Notes under the pieces: generated by a model
The model's input: the letters and a program-made list of their open reading frames with translations, nothing else
What the model was told of the DNA's origin: nothing
The model's database searches: none
Position numbers and translations under genes: made by a program
Part shown: in pieces, positions 52,359-61,194 of the stretch
How positions within the stretch are numbered: the first letter of the stretch is position 1
Layout: each line of letters begins with the position of its first letter
Source of the DNA: Pedobacter jejuensis
GTDB taxonomy: Bacteria; Bacteroidota; Bacteroidia; Sphingobacteriales; Sphingobacteriaceae
Length of the DNA: 64,000 nucleotides
Direction: 5' to 3'
NCBI RefSeq assembly: GCF_003725795.1
Contig: NZ_RBEE01000005.1
Coordinates: 1-64,000, forward strand

Positions 52359-53411
52359 ATGGCTGATATCGCCCAACGATTTACACAAAACCCAATTCTA
52401 TCACCAAAAGATTTAATTCCTAGTCGCGAAGGTTTGGAAATTGCCTGTCTTTTGAATCCGGGAGTTTTTAGATTTGAGAATAAAATCTGGTTGCTTATCC
52501 GTGTAGCAGAACGACCTAAACAAAAGAATGGTATAATTTCATTCCCGATTTTAACAACAGATGGAATAGAGATTCTTAAGATTGAAGAAAATGATGCTGA
52601 TTTAGATGCTACAGATCCAAGGGTAATTAATTACAAAGGTGCAGATTATTTAACCACGCTTTCACATCTTCGGTTGGTTTGTAGTGATGATGATTTCAAT
52701 TTTTATCAACCAGAAAATTATCCTTTGTTGCAAGGCGAAGGTTTGGATGAAGTTTTTGGAATTGAAGATTGTAGGGTTTCCTTAATTGACGGTATTTTTT
52801 ATTTAACTTATACTGCTGTATCAGAACATGGGGTTGGCGTTGGATTGAGAACCACATCTAATTGGAAAAGCTTTCAGAAACATGGAATGATATTACCCCC
52901 ACACAATAAAGATTGTGCAATTTTTGATGAAAAAATTAATGGTAAATTTTATGCCCTGCATCGACCAAGTAGTGTAAGCTTAGGTGGTAACTACATTTGG
53001 ATAGCCGAATCTTTAGATGGTATTTACTGGGGAAAGCATAAATGTATTATAAAAACACGAAAAAATAAATGGGATAGTGAACGTGTTGGGGCTGGTGCAG
53101 CACCAATTAAAACCGACAAAGGTTGGCTTGAAATTTACCATGGTGCTAACAAAGAAAATCAATATGGTTTAGGCGCATTTTTAATGGAATTGAACAATCC
53201 ATCGATTATATTGGCGCAAACTGATGAACCAATAATGCTGCCGCTTGAAGAATATGAGTTACATGGTTTTTTCGGACAGGTGGTTTTTACAAATGGGCAC
53301 CTAGTAAATGGTGATGAATTAACCATTTATTACGGTGCTGCAGATGAGTTTATTTGTGGCGCAAAATTTTCCATTAAAGAAATATTATCTAGATTGATAC
53401 CAGTTACTTAA
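52359..53411 (+). CDS. Glycoside hydrolase family 130 protein (beta-mannosyl phosphorylase-like)
   Basis: 350 residues, a five-bladed propeller by family. GH130 enzymes are phosphorylases or hydrolases of beta-mannosides, cutting for example Man-GlcNAc or mannobiose. The general acid region reads GIEDCRVSLIDG near residues 130-141, where the usual motif is EDPR; the change of Pro to Cys is unusual. Other familiar pieces are HRPSSVSLGG and WLEIYHGANKENQYGLGAFL. No signal peptide, so cytoplasmic. It is followed after 40 bp by an exported protein and may form a two-gene unit with it. Confidence 0.88.
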   Translation: MADIAQRFTQNPILSPKDLIPSREGLEIACLLNPGVFRFENKIWLLIRVAERPKQKNGIISFPILTTDGIEILKIEENDADLDATDPRVINYKGADYLTTLSHLRLVCSDDDFNFYQPENYPLLQGEGLDEVFGIEDCRVSLIDGIFYLTYTAVSEHGVGVGLRTTSNWKSFQKHGMILPPHNKDCAIFDEKINGKFYALHRPSSVSLGGNYIWIAESLDGIYWGKHKCIIKTRKNKWDSERVGAGAAPIKTDKGWLEIYHGANKENQYGLGAFLMELNNPSIILAQTDEPIMLPLEEYELHGFFGQVVFTNGHLVNGDELTIYYGAADEFICGAKFSIKEILSRLIPVT

Positions 53412-53450
53412 TCTGTTTTGCCAATTGCTAACCAATAAATATCAATAATT

Positions 53451-55169
53451 ATGAGAGAAGGTTTAAAGTTAATCCTTGCGGTATTGTTTCTGTTTATTTC
53501 TAGTTTTATTCAAGCTCAGGTTAAGCAATTAAAGCTTAATAGGGTGGAGGAAATGGCTGATGTACCGCAACCACTTCAAATTAGTGATTGGAGATTAATG
53601 GCGCAGAATTTTGATAAAACTGTTTATGATTTTAATGCTAAAGGGAATTATTGGCCGCTGGTTTGGATGGATAGCACCACCAAAAATTTTAGTCAGCCAG
53701 TAATGGGAATTTACACCGCAATTGGTGATGTTCGGCAAGGACCACAAAATAACAAAGGCATGTTTCATGAAGCTTTAGCTAATATGGGTTCTGTATTAGG
53801 TGCAACTTTAATCGGAATCGATAAAAGCAAACAAGGCAATATGAACTATGTTGCCATGCTTAAAAATTATTTCAATAGCGATACCAAATGGAATATTATG
53901 ATGAATAATACTGCACCCGAAGTTGCACTTTTGGGTGGAGGTTATGGCAGAGATTGGTGGTATGATGTTTATCCTAATGTTTTGTTTTATGCCATTTGCG
54001 ACAAATATCCTAACGAAAAAGATTTCGACTGGATTGCTAAAAGCATTGCCGAAAAGTTCTACAAAGCAGATTCTATTTTGAATGGCAATTACAATTATTC
54101 GTACTTTGATTATGCACAAATGAAACCGATGAACAATCAGATTTGTGCTCAACAAGATGCTGCTGCAGGGCATGCCTGGGTTTTATATGCTGCTTATAAA
54201 AAATTCGGCGATAAGCGTTACCTTAAAGGTGCAATTAGCGCTATGACTGCTTTGGAGGCAAATAAAATAAACCCAACTTACGAATTATTAATGCCTTTTG
54301 GAGCTTATCTGGCTGCAAGAATGAATGTTGAACAAGGAACTAATTTTGATGTAGAAAAACTGTTGGGCTGGACTTTCGATGGCACAGCGGTTTGCCGTGA
54401 GGGTTGGGGCGTTTTAACCGGCAAATGGAATGGATATGATATTTCTGGTGTGGTTGGCAGTACGGTAGATCATGGAGGTTATGGTTTTTTAATGAATACT
54501 TTTGATGCAGCATGGCCTTTGGTACCAATAGTGCGTTACAAACCTGCTTATGCCAATGCAATTGGTAAATGGATGCTGAATGCTGTAAATGCTTCTCGTT
54601 TTTTTTATCCTCAGTACATGCCAGCGAACAGACAAACAATTCCTCAATTTGCTGCGGTTACGAAAGGTGTAATAGCTTACGAAGGTTTTGCAAAAACATC
54701 AACTTTTGATACGCTTTATCAAACGAAGGTTGGGCCAGTTGCACAGGGCGATGGGCCAAAATGGGTGCCCGGGAAAAACCCTGAAGTATCACAGTTTAGT
54801 GTTTATGGAAGCGGACATGTAGGTGTTTTCGGCTCAATCGTTGCAAAAACTAATGTAGATGGGATCTTAAAATTAGATGTTCTTGCAACTGATTTCTATC
54901 GAAGCAAAGCTTATCCAACATACTTAATTTACAATCCATATCTGGAGAACAAAAGCGTCATCTATAAAATTAAAGGCAATAAAAAAGTAGATTTATACGA
55001 CGCGATTGCACAAAAATTTATTGTTAAAAACGTTTCTACCACAACCAAAATATTGGTTGGAAACAGAAATTCTGTGCTGATTGTTGAAACACCATCAAGC
55101 AGTAAAATAACCATTGTCGGTAGAAATATGTTGGCAAACGGAATAGTAGTTGATTATCAAAGGAAATAA
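53451..55169 (+). CDS. Large exported protein, putative (alpha/alpha)6-barrel glycosidase
   Basis: 572 residues that I do not recognise as a named family. A signal peptide (EGLKLILAVLFLFISSFIQA) is followed by ~350 residues rich in Trp and Tyr with helical character (GGGYGRDWWYDVYPNVLFYA, CAQQDAAAGHAWVLYAAYKK, NKINPTYELLMPFGAYLAAR), as in helical-barrel polysaccharide lyases and glycosidases. The last ~110 residues look like beta-sandwich. It follows the GH130 gene by 40 bp, so a shared pathway for mannose-containing glycans is a reasonable guess: extracytoplasmic breakdown here, phosphorolysis in the cytoplasm there. Confidence 0.65.
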   Translation: MREGLKLILAVLFLFISSFIQAQVKQLKLNRVEEMADVPQPLQISDWRLMAQNFDKTVYDFNAKGNYWPLVWMDSTTKNFSQPVMGIYTAIGDVRQGPQNNKGMFHEALANMGSVLGATLIGIDKSKQGNMNYVAMLKNYFNSDTKWNIMMNNTAPEVALLGGGYGRDWWYDVYPNVLFYAICDKYPNEKDFDWIAKSIAEKFYKADSILNGNYNYSYFDYAQMKPMNNQICAQQDAAAGHAWVLYAAYKKFGDKRYLKGAISAMTALEANKINPTYELLMPFGAYLAARMNVEQGTNFDVEKLLGWTFDGTAVCREGWGVLTGKWNGYDISGVVGSTVDHGGYGFLMNTFDAAWPLVPIVRYKPAYANAIGKWMLNAVNASRFFYPQYMPANRQTIPQFAAVTKGVIAYEGFAKTSTFDTLYQTKVGPVAQGDGPKWVPGKNPEVSQFSVYGSGHVGVFGSIVAKTNVDGILKLDVLATDFYRSKAYPTYLIYNPYLENKSVIYKIKGNKKVDLYDAIAQKFIVKNVSTTTKILVGNRNSVLIVETPSSSKITIVGRNMLANGIVVDYQRK

Positions 55170-55192
55170 ATACTAAGTTTCAGGTTAGTTAA

Positions 55193-55257
55193 CGTCACCC
55201 TGAATTTATTTCAGGGTCTTTTTGGAGGAAAGATGTTGAAATAAATTCGGCGAGACG
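55193..55257. repeat. Dispersed inverted repeat (TCACCCTGAATTTATTTCAG family), copy 2
   Basis: Starts CGTCACCCTGAATTTATTTC and ends GTTGAAATAAATTCGGCGAG then ACG. The right arm has two changes (GG for AG, GAGACG for ATGACG) relative to the copy at 42.9 kb. Confidence 0.85.
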
Positions 55258-55429
55258 TGTTGTATGAACAATAGGGCGATAGATAGCAAATATTAAGTTT
55301 AGGAATGGAATCTGGTTATTTTAAGATCCTCCCCCTTGCCCCCTCCAGAGGGGGATACATGGTGCAGAAAGCAATGGGCAAGAAAAGATCAGCATTGCAA
55401 TGTATAGTTATTGTTTAGGCTTTTAACCA

Positions 55430-55513
55430 ACCTTTGTTTTTAAACCTGACAGGAGCGACAGCACTAGTTTTTTCTACGAGGGCTAAAGCGAATGGCAGGA
55501 CTGCAGACCCCGA
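55430..55513 (+). repeat. Variable-stem dispersed repeat, tandem-array copy 1
   Basis: AACCTTTGTTTTTAAACCTG, ACAGGAGCG, then AGCACTAG...GGGCT (stem damaged), then AAGCGAATGGCAGGACTG. Nested inside the first 272-bp unit. Confidence 0.7.
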
Positions 55514-55699
55514 TAAAATACTGAATGTTCATTTCCAAATATTGTAAGCTTAAATTCTAAAATCTTTGAGATGTTATTAAGAGAATAATATTAGTAAATC
55601 CTCCCCTTTGCCCCCTCCAGAGGGGATACATGGTGAGATTGCAATGTGCAAGAAAAGATCAGCATTGCAATGTATAGTTATTGTTTAGGCTTTTAACCA

Positions 55700-55783
55700 A
55701 CCTTTGTTTTTAAACCTGACAGGAGCGACAGCACTAGTTTTTTCTACGAGGGCTAAAGCGAATGGCAGGACTGCAGACCCCGA
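55700..55783 (+). repeat. Variable-stem dispersed repeat, tandem-array copy 2
   Basis: Same sequence as array copy 1, including the damaged AGCACTAG arm, which shows that unit 1 and 2 derive from one duplication. Confidence 0.7.
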
Positions 55784-55969
55784 TAAAATACTGAATGTTC
55801 ATTTCCAAATATTGTAAGCTTAAATTCTAAAATCTTTGAGATGTTATTAAGAGAATAATATTAGTAAATCCTCCCCCTTGCCCCCTCCAGAGGGGGATAC
55901 ATGGTGCAGACAGCAATGGGCAAGAAAAGATCAGCATTGCAATGTATAGTTATTGTTTAGGCTTTTAAC

Positions 55970-56054
55970 CAACCTTTGTTTTTAAACCTGACAGGAGCGA
56001 CAGCCCCGAGTTTTTCTACGAGGGCTACAGCGAATGGCAGGACTGCAGACCCCG
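55970..56054 (+). repeat. Variable-stem dispersed repeat, tandem-array copy 3
   Basis: Here the stem is intact (CAGCCCCGAG...CGAGGGCT) as in the 26-27 kb copies, unlike array copies 1 and 2. Confidence 0.7.
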
Positions 56055-56236
56055 ATAAAATACTGAACGTTCATTTCCAAAAACTGTTAGCTTAAATTCT
56101 AAAATCTTTAAGATATTATTAAGAGAATAATATTAATATAAAATCCTCCCCCTTGCCCCCTCAAGAGGGGGATACATGGTGCAAATAGCAATGTGCAAGA
56201 AAAAACCAGCATTATTAAAGCTGCTTTCTTAGTTAC

Positions 56237-56300
56237 CGTCACCCTGAATTTATTTCAGTCTTGTTTGCAGGAAAGATGCTGAAATAAATTCAGCAAGACG
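56237..56300. repeat. Dispersed inverted repeat (TCACCCTGAATTTATTTCAG family), copy 3
   Basis: CGTCACCCTGAATTTATTTC then GCTGAAATAAATTCAGCAAG and ACG. It lies just after the partial fourth tandem unit. Confidence 0.85.
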
Positions 56301-56379
56301 TGTCGTATAAGCAATACGACGATAAAACAGTAAATCCAGTAAGTTTAAGAATCGAACTCACGTTATTAAGTTTCGACTA

Positions 56380-56414
56380 AGAAAAAAGCAGCTTTCTATT
56401 AAAGAAAGCTGCTC
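56380..56414 (-). terminator. Terminator of the M16 peptidase gene
   Basis: AGCAGCTTTCT and AGAAAGCTGCT pair around a short loop. On the minus strand the stem is followed by a T-run and lies ~45 bp after the stop. Confidence 0.85.
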
Positions 56415-56460
56415 TATAAGTTAAATATTTTAGGTTTTCTTACCTTCTACGTTGTATTTT

Positions 56461-59391
56461 TTAATACCCAAAAATTTGCTCTAATGTTAAAGTAGTTACA
56501 TTTCCAAATTTTTGCATATCCTCTAATTTAACTTTCTTATCAGATGCTACAATTAAATAGGTATATGGTTTATTGGCTACTTTTTGGTCGTGGAAATTTT
56601 TGATATCGGCAAAAGTGATTGGCTTTAATGCACTGTATAAATCAATCCTTGAATCATAGTCATAACCCAATTTTTTATCTGCAAAGTAATATTGAAAGAT
56701 ACCGTCTTTAGTAACCCTATTCGATTCCAAATAAGTTAAAACATTAGCTTTTGCACCATCAAAAGATTTATCACTTTGTGGCAGAACATTTAGCAATTCA
56801 TTCATACCGTTAACTGCGTCAGTCATTTTATCAGCTTGGCTACCAACATAAGCAATCATGCTGTATTGTCTATCTGCCTTATCTGGCATTTGGTATGTGG
56901 CATAAGTTGAATAAGCCAAAGCTTTCGATTCTCTGATGGTTTGGAAAACGATAGAGCCCATTCCGCCGCCAAAATAGTTGTTAAAAACTTCAATATTAGC
57001 CCTGTCAGCTTTATTGTATAAACCTGTATTTCTCAACCAGCGAATTTCTGATTGAACCATATCGTAATTAGCAAAATACACTTTGTTAGTATCTTGAACG
57101 GTGTAAGCATATACTTTTGCAGGTGCTGCTGGTGTAAATTCGGTAGGAAGCAAATGCTCTTTTTTCAATTCTGTTGTAAAGGCATTTACATCCTTCGGAC
57201 CATAATAGGTAACTACATGTTCGTAATTGTTAAGGTTTTTCAAAAGATAAATTAAATCCTCAGCCTTCATGTTTTTAACTTCTTCGTTGGTAAGCACGTT
57301 GTTGTAAGGATTAACACTTCCGTATTGTGCGTAAGATGTTAAACCAACCATGATTTGGCCTTTGTTTAATTTATTGTTTTCCCGGCTTTTTAAAATTGTT
57401 GTTTTTAAATCTGCTAATGCTTTTTCGTTAGGTTTAACATTAGCAAAAATATGTTCAACCAAGCTTACTGCCTTATCAAAATTTTCTTGCAAGCCACTAA
57501 TATTAATGGTTGTTACTTCTGTTCCAACGTTTAGGCTGTACGTACAAGCAATATTGTAAAATGCTTTGCTTATATCTTCTGCAGAATACTTATCGGTACT
57601 TAAAAATGGTAAATAACCAGCTGCGTAAGGAAGCAGTTTGTAATTATTTGCGCCGTGATTAAATCTATAAGTCATTCTGAAGATAGAATTTTCAGTGTTT
57701 TTGGTTGTTAAAACATCAGCAATACCAACTTTACCAGTGATGATATCTTTTTTGTAATCTAAAAATTTAGGTGCCATTGGTTTTGTAGGCGCATCTAAAA
57801 CATTTTTTACAAAAGGAGAAGTTAAACTTCCATTGGCGTTAATTGGTGTAATGGTGGGTTTTTCTACTTTTACAATGTTTTTGTCTTCACCTTTGTGTTT
57901 AAAGCCAATTACATAATCATCTTTAAAATAAGTGTTTGCGAATGCTACCACTTGTGTTTTTGTGATTTTAGCGGTTGCTTCAATTTCACTTAGGCTTTTA
58001 TCCCATTTGGTTCCTCTGTTTAAAATAAACTCATTCGATAAATTTTCAGCTCTGTTATTATTGCTATCAAAAGCCTGTAAAAAACTAAGTTTTTGATTTG
58101 CTACAATGGCTTTTAAAAGTTCATCGTCAAATTTTCCTTGTTTTAAAAGGTCTATTTGCTCTAATAATAACTTAGAAACCTGCTCTAATGATTGTCCTTG
58201 ACGAGGTTGTGCCGATAAATTAAACACACCATAATCTTTCATCTGTTGGTAGCTTGCGCTTGAGCGTTGCGTTTTTTGCTGTTTATTTAAGTTAATATCA
58301 ATTAAGCCAGCTTTACCATTAAACAAAATGCTTTTAATCAAATTAAGCATTATGCTATTAGGTGTGTTTTCTGCATAACCACGGTAATAAATTTCTACCA
58401 TTTCTGCACTTGGGCCATAAACATCAACTTTTTGAATTTTTGTTAATGGTTTTTCTGGAGCAGGATTGTAAAGTGTTACGGGTTTTGAAACCATGTAACT
58501 GAAGGTTTTATCCACCTTTTTTATCATTTCATCAGGATTAAAATCGCCTGTGAAAATCGCTGCCATATTATTTGGCACATAATACTTGTTGTAATAATTT
58601 CTTATTTCTACAAGTGATGGGTTTTTTAAATGCTCAATTGTACCGATGGTGGTTTGCTGTCCGTAGTTGTGCGTTGGAAACAACAATGCCATCATCGCCT
58701 CATCCAATTTATTTGGATCGTTATCTAAGCCACGATTTTTTTCTTCATAAACGGCTTCTAGCTCAGTATGAAAAATGCGGAAAATAGGTTTGCGGAAACG
58801 TTCACCTTGAATGGCTAAAAATTTGTCGGTTGCGTTTGAAGGAAAGTCTTCATTATAAACAGTTTCTTCGTACCAGGTATGTGCATTTGAAGAATTACCG
58901 CCAATACCCGACATCATTTTATCGTACTCGTTTGCGATAGAAAAATTTGATGCTTCACCAGAAGTTTTATCTATTTCCTTGTAAATTTCTTTACGCTGGG
59001 CTGCATCGGTTGTTTTGTTGTACTTTTCATAAAGTGCATCGATTTTATCGAGATAAGGTTTTTCTTTTGCCCAATCTACCGTTCCGAATTTATCGGTTCC
59101 TTTAAATAAAAGATGCTCTAAATAATGCGCTAAGCCTGTGGCATTTTTTGGGTCGGTATTGCTACCAGCTCTAACACTCATGCGAAATTGAATGTTTGGC
59201 TCTTTGTTATTTGGCGATAGAATTACAGTCAGGCCATTTTTTAAGGTGTAAAAACGGGTTGAAGATGGATCATTAGTTACATATTTATAGGTGTAACCTC
59301 CAGAATTACCTGTTTTCCATTGGTAGGTTTGCGCTTTTACAAGCGAACCCGTAACCAGTAAACAGGCTAGTGTAAATAGTTTAAATTTCAT
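56461..59391 (-). CDS. M16-family metalloprotease (insulinase/pitrilysin type), exported
   Basis: 976 residues with a signal peptide (KFKLFTLACLLVTGSLVKAQ). The inverted zinc motif HxxEH is H89, E92, H93 in AHYLEHLLFKG, and the distal Glu lies about 75 residues later (near WYEETVYNEDFPSN), so the first catalytic half is active. Further M16 halves follow, including SAYSTYATYQMPDKADRQYS-type segments, giving the two-half clamshell that encloses unfolded peptides. Export suggests a periplasmic or outer-membrane peptide-processing role. The ATG at 59391 is certain. It is transcribed alone, with a terminator after it and repeats beyond. Confidence 0.92.
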   Translation of the reverse strand: MKFKLFTLACLLVTGSLVKAQTYQWKTGNSGGYTYKYVTNDPSSTRFYTLKNGLTVILSPNNKEPNIQFRMSVRAGSNTDPKNATGLAHYLEHLLFKGTDKFGTVDWAKEKPYLDKIDALYEKYNKTTDAAQRKEIYKEIDKTSGEASNFSIANEYDKMMSGIGGNSSNAHTWYEETVYNEDFPSNATDKFLAIQGERFRKPIFRIFHTELEAVYEEKNRGLDNDPNKLDEAMMALLFPTHNYGQQTTIGTIEHLKNPSLVEIRNYYNKYYVPNNMAAIFTGDFNPDEMIKKVDKTFSYMVSKPVTLYNPAPEKPLTKIQKVDVYGPSAEMVEIYYRGYAENTPNSIMLNLIKSILFNGKAGLIDINLNKQQKTQRSSASYQQMKDYGVFNLSAQPRQGQSLEQVSKLLLEQIDLLKQGKFDDELLKAIVANQKLSFLQAFDSNNNRAENLSNEFILNRGTKWDKSLSEIEATAKITKTQVVAFANTYFKDDYVIGFKHKGEDKNIVKVEKPTITPINANGSLTSPFVKNVLDAPTKPMAPKFLDYKKDIITGKVGIADVLTTKNTENSIFRMTYRFNHGANNYKLLPYAAGYLPFLSTDKYSAEDISKAFYNIACTYSLNVGTEVTTINISGLQENFDKAVSLVEHIFANVKPNEKALADLKTTILKSRENNKLNKGQIMVGLTSYAQYGSVNPYNNVLTNEEVKNMKAEDLIYLLKNLNNYEHVVTYYGPKDVNAFTTELKKEHLLPTEFTPAAPAKVYAYTVQDTNKVYFANYDMVQSEIRWLRNTGLYNKADRANIEVFNNYFGGGMGSIVFQTIRESKALAYSTYATYQMPDKADRQYSMIAYVGSQADKMTDAVNGMNELLNVLPQSDKSFDGAKANVLTYLESNRVTKDGIFQYYFADKKLGYDYDSRIDLYSALKPITFADIKNFHDQKVANKPYTYLIVASDKKVKLEDMQKFGNVTTLTLEQIFGY

Positions 59392-59644
59392 TTAATTGAG
59401 TTTGGTTTGTGGCAACGAGCATGTAGGTGTAAAAAGGTTAGGGATGATTTACAAGTACAAATCGCATGTAATAAGTTATTTACCCAAATATATATGGATT
59501 ATATTATCGAATGAAATAAATTTTTGATGTTGTTTATTTTATGTTTTTAAGGAGCAAATCAATCCCGGTGGTCCTTCTATTTATATTAATTGTTTTTAAA
59601 TACTTCTCTAAGTGATTTTATATGATAATCTGTATTTTTACCGA

Positions 59645-60433
59645 ATGACAAAGCAAAATACAAAACCGAATATTTTGGTGGTTAATGATGATGGTATAAC
59701 AGCTACAGGAATTAAAAATCTAATGGAAGTTATGCAGGAACTTGGAAATGTGGTTGTAGTAGCACCTGATAGTCCGCAGAGTGGCATGGGACATGCAATT
59801 ACCATTGGCAAACCCATTCGTTTTGATAAAGTAGATTTGTATCCAGGTGTTGAGATGTATAAATGCAGCGGTACACCGGTAGATTGCGTTAAAATTGCAG
59901 TTAATAAAATTTTTAAGGGTAAAAAACCTGATTTGTGTGTTTCGGGAATTAACCATGGCTTAAATAATTCAATCAATGTAATTTATTCAGGAACGATGTC
60001 TGCCGCTGTAGAAGGTGCAATTGAAAAAATACCTTCAGTAGGATTCTCTTTAGATGATTTTGCACAAGATGCAGATTTTAGTTATTGCAAGAAATACATT
60101 AAAACCATTTGCGAGCAGGTTTTAGAACATGGTTTACCAGAAGCGACCTTATTAAATGTAAATTTCCCAAAAGGCAATAACATTAAAGGCATAAAAATTT
60201 GTCGCCAGGCAAATGCAAAATGGGCTGAAGAATTTGAAGAAAGAACCGACCCTTATAAAAGACCATATTATTGGTTAACTGGCGTTTTTCAAAATTTTGA
60301 TAAAGGTGAGGACACGGATGTTTGGGCGCTAGAACATAATTACGCATCGGTTGTGCCGGTTCAGTTTGATTTAACAGCACATCATGCCATTCCAATTTTA
60401 AACGGCTGGAGTTTTAATGAGGAAAATAATTGA
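59645..60433 (+). CDS. surE: 5'/3'-nucleotidase SurE
   Basis: 262 residues from the ATG at 59645 (a GTG 11 codons upstream gives an atypical tail). SurE hydrolyses nucleoside monophosphates and is linked to stress survival. The metal ligands D15/D16 lie in ILVVNDDGI, a serine in APDSPQSGMGHAIT and an asparagine in SGINHGLNNS; the C-terminal swapped helix region follows. It is the first of several plus-strand genes that lead to lpxB, an order I have seen in Bacteroidota with small genes in between; here a PIN pair and a membrane protein separate them. Confidence 0.93.
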   Translation: MTKQNTKPNILVVNDDGITATGIKNLMEVMQELGNVVVVAPDSPQSGMGHAITIGKPIRFDKVDLYPGVEMYKCSGTPVDCVKIAVNKIFKGKKPDLCVSGINHGLNNSINVIYSGTMSAAVEGAIEKIPSVGFSLDDFAQDADFSYCKKYIKTICEQVLEHGLPEATLLNVNFPKGNNIKGIKICRQANAKWAEEFEERTDPYKRPYYWLTGVFQNFDKGEDTDVWALEHNYASVVPVQFDLTAHHAIPILNGWSFNEENN

Positions 60434-60511
60434 AGCTAATAAACAATTTCTTGCCAGAAGTAAATGAAGTATCAAAATAACAGCGTTAACAAATATTTGT
60501 AAATTTATAAA

Positions 60512-60979
60512 ATGATACCAAGGCTTTATTTCGATACTTCGGTTTTTGGAGGTGTGTTTGATGAAGAGTTTGAAGAAATTTCAACTTTGATTTTTGAAAA
60601 AGTAAAATTGGGGCAAATTATTTGTGTCTATTCTAATTTATCTGAAATTGAACTTCAAAGTGCTCCTGTAAAAGTCAGGAATTATTTTGCCGAACTTCCT
60701 AAAGAGTTTTTGGAGTATGTTGAAGTAACGGAAGATGCATATGAACTTGCTCAAAAGTATTTAGATGAAAAGGTGGTAGGACCAACAAGTGCAGATGATT
60801 GCAGACATATTGCCACGGCAACATTAAATAAGGTTGATTTCTTAGTGAGTTGGAATTTTAAGCACATTGTTAATGTTTTTAGGATTAGAGGCTACAATTC
60901 GATAAATTTACGTTGTGGATATTCGCAACTTGATATTCGTTCACCAAAAGAAATTGTGTACAATGAAGACGAAAAATAA
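60512..60979 (+). CDS. PIN-domain protein (VapC-like toxin candidate)
   Basis: 155 residues with the PIN acidic residues: D8 in LYFDTSVFGG, an acidic residue in NLSEIELQ (around 46-48), and the DD pair in TSADDCRHIATATLNKVDF (around 94-96), followed by FLVSWNFKHIVN. PIN proteins are metal-dependent RNases, often the toxin in VapBC pairs. A small gene overlaps its 3' end by 17 bp and is a plausible antitoxin, although the order here is toxin first. ATG at 60512 has a clean start. Confidence 0.83.
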   Translation: MIPRLYFDTSVFGGVFDEEFEEISTLIFEKVKLGQIICVYSNLSEIELQSAPVKVRNYFAELPKEFLEYVEVTEDAYELAQKYLDEKVVGPTSADDCRHIATATLNKVDFLVSWNFKHIVNVFRIRGYNSINLRCGYSQLDIRSPKEIVYNEDEK

Positions 60980-61127
60980 GACAGAAAAATCTTTTGATAC
61001 CGTAGCGGTGTTTAGAGAAATTAAGGAGCAGATAGCTAAAGAAACTGAAAAAATGACTTTTTTGGAATTTAAAAACTATATAGATAAAAAAAAATTAGAA
61101 ACTGCAATCAAGCACCAAAAGTATTAA
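60963..61127 (+). CDS. Small partner protein of the PIN-domain gene (candidate antitoxin)
   Basis: 54 residues from the ATG at 60963, inside the end of the PIN gene. The sequence is charged and helical (KTEKSFDTVAVFREIKEQIA, then KETEKMTFLEFKNYIDKKKL), without an obvious DNA-binding ribbon-helix-helix. Overlap with a PIN gene and small size are the reasons to call it an antitoxin candidate; no known family is recognised. I reject the longer upstream frame, whose first 16 residues overlap the PIN gene further. Confidence 0.55.
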   Translation: MKTKNKTEKSFDTVAVFREIKEQIAKETEKMTFLEFKNYIDKKKLETAIKHQKY

Positions 61128-61194
61128 ACATTTTATAGGTGCTAAAAAAGACATCAACGCTCCTGATGGTTTAAACCTAGGCTAATTTATCGCA

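Larger units (their letters stand above)
55326..56206. repeat. Tandem array of ~272-bp units (three full, one partial)
   Basis: Unit starts: 55326, 55598, 55868 and 56143. Each begins ATCCTCCCCCTTGCCCCCTC, continues ATACATGGTGCAGA, TCAGCATTGCAATGTATAG, holds one variable-stem element, and ends AATAATATTAGTAAATC. Units 1 and 2 are near identical; unit 3 has drifted slightly and unit 4 is cut off near 56206. No gene lies in the 1.29-kb gap (55170-56460). Confidence 0.9.

Noticed and set aside
47537..55169. A complete polysaccharide utilisation locus
   Set aside because: The SusC/SusD pair is divergent from GH130, with a CsbD gene between, and no regulator or other glycosidase is adjacent; a functional link is possible but not shown.
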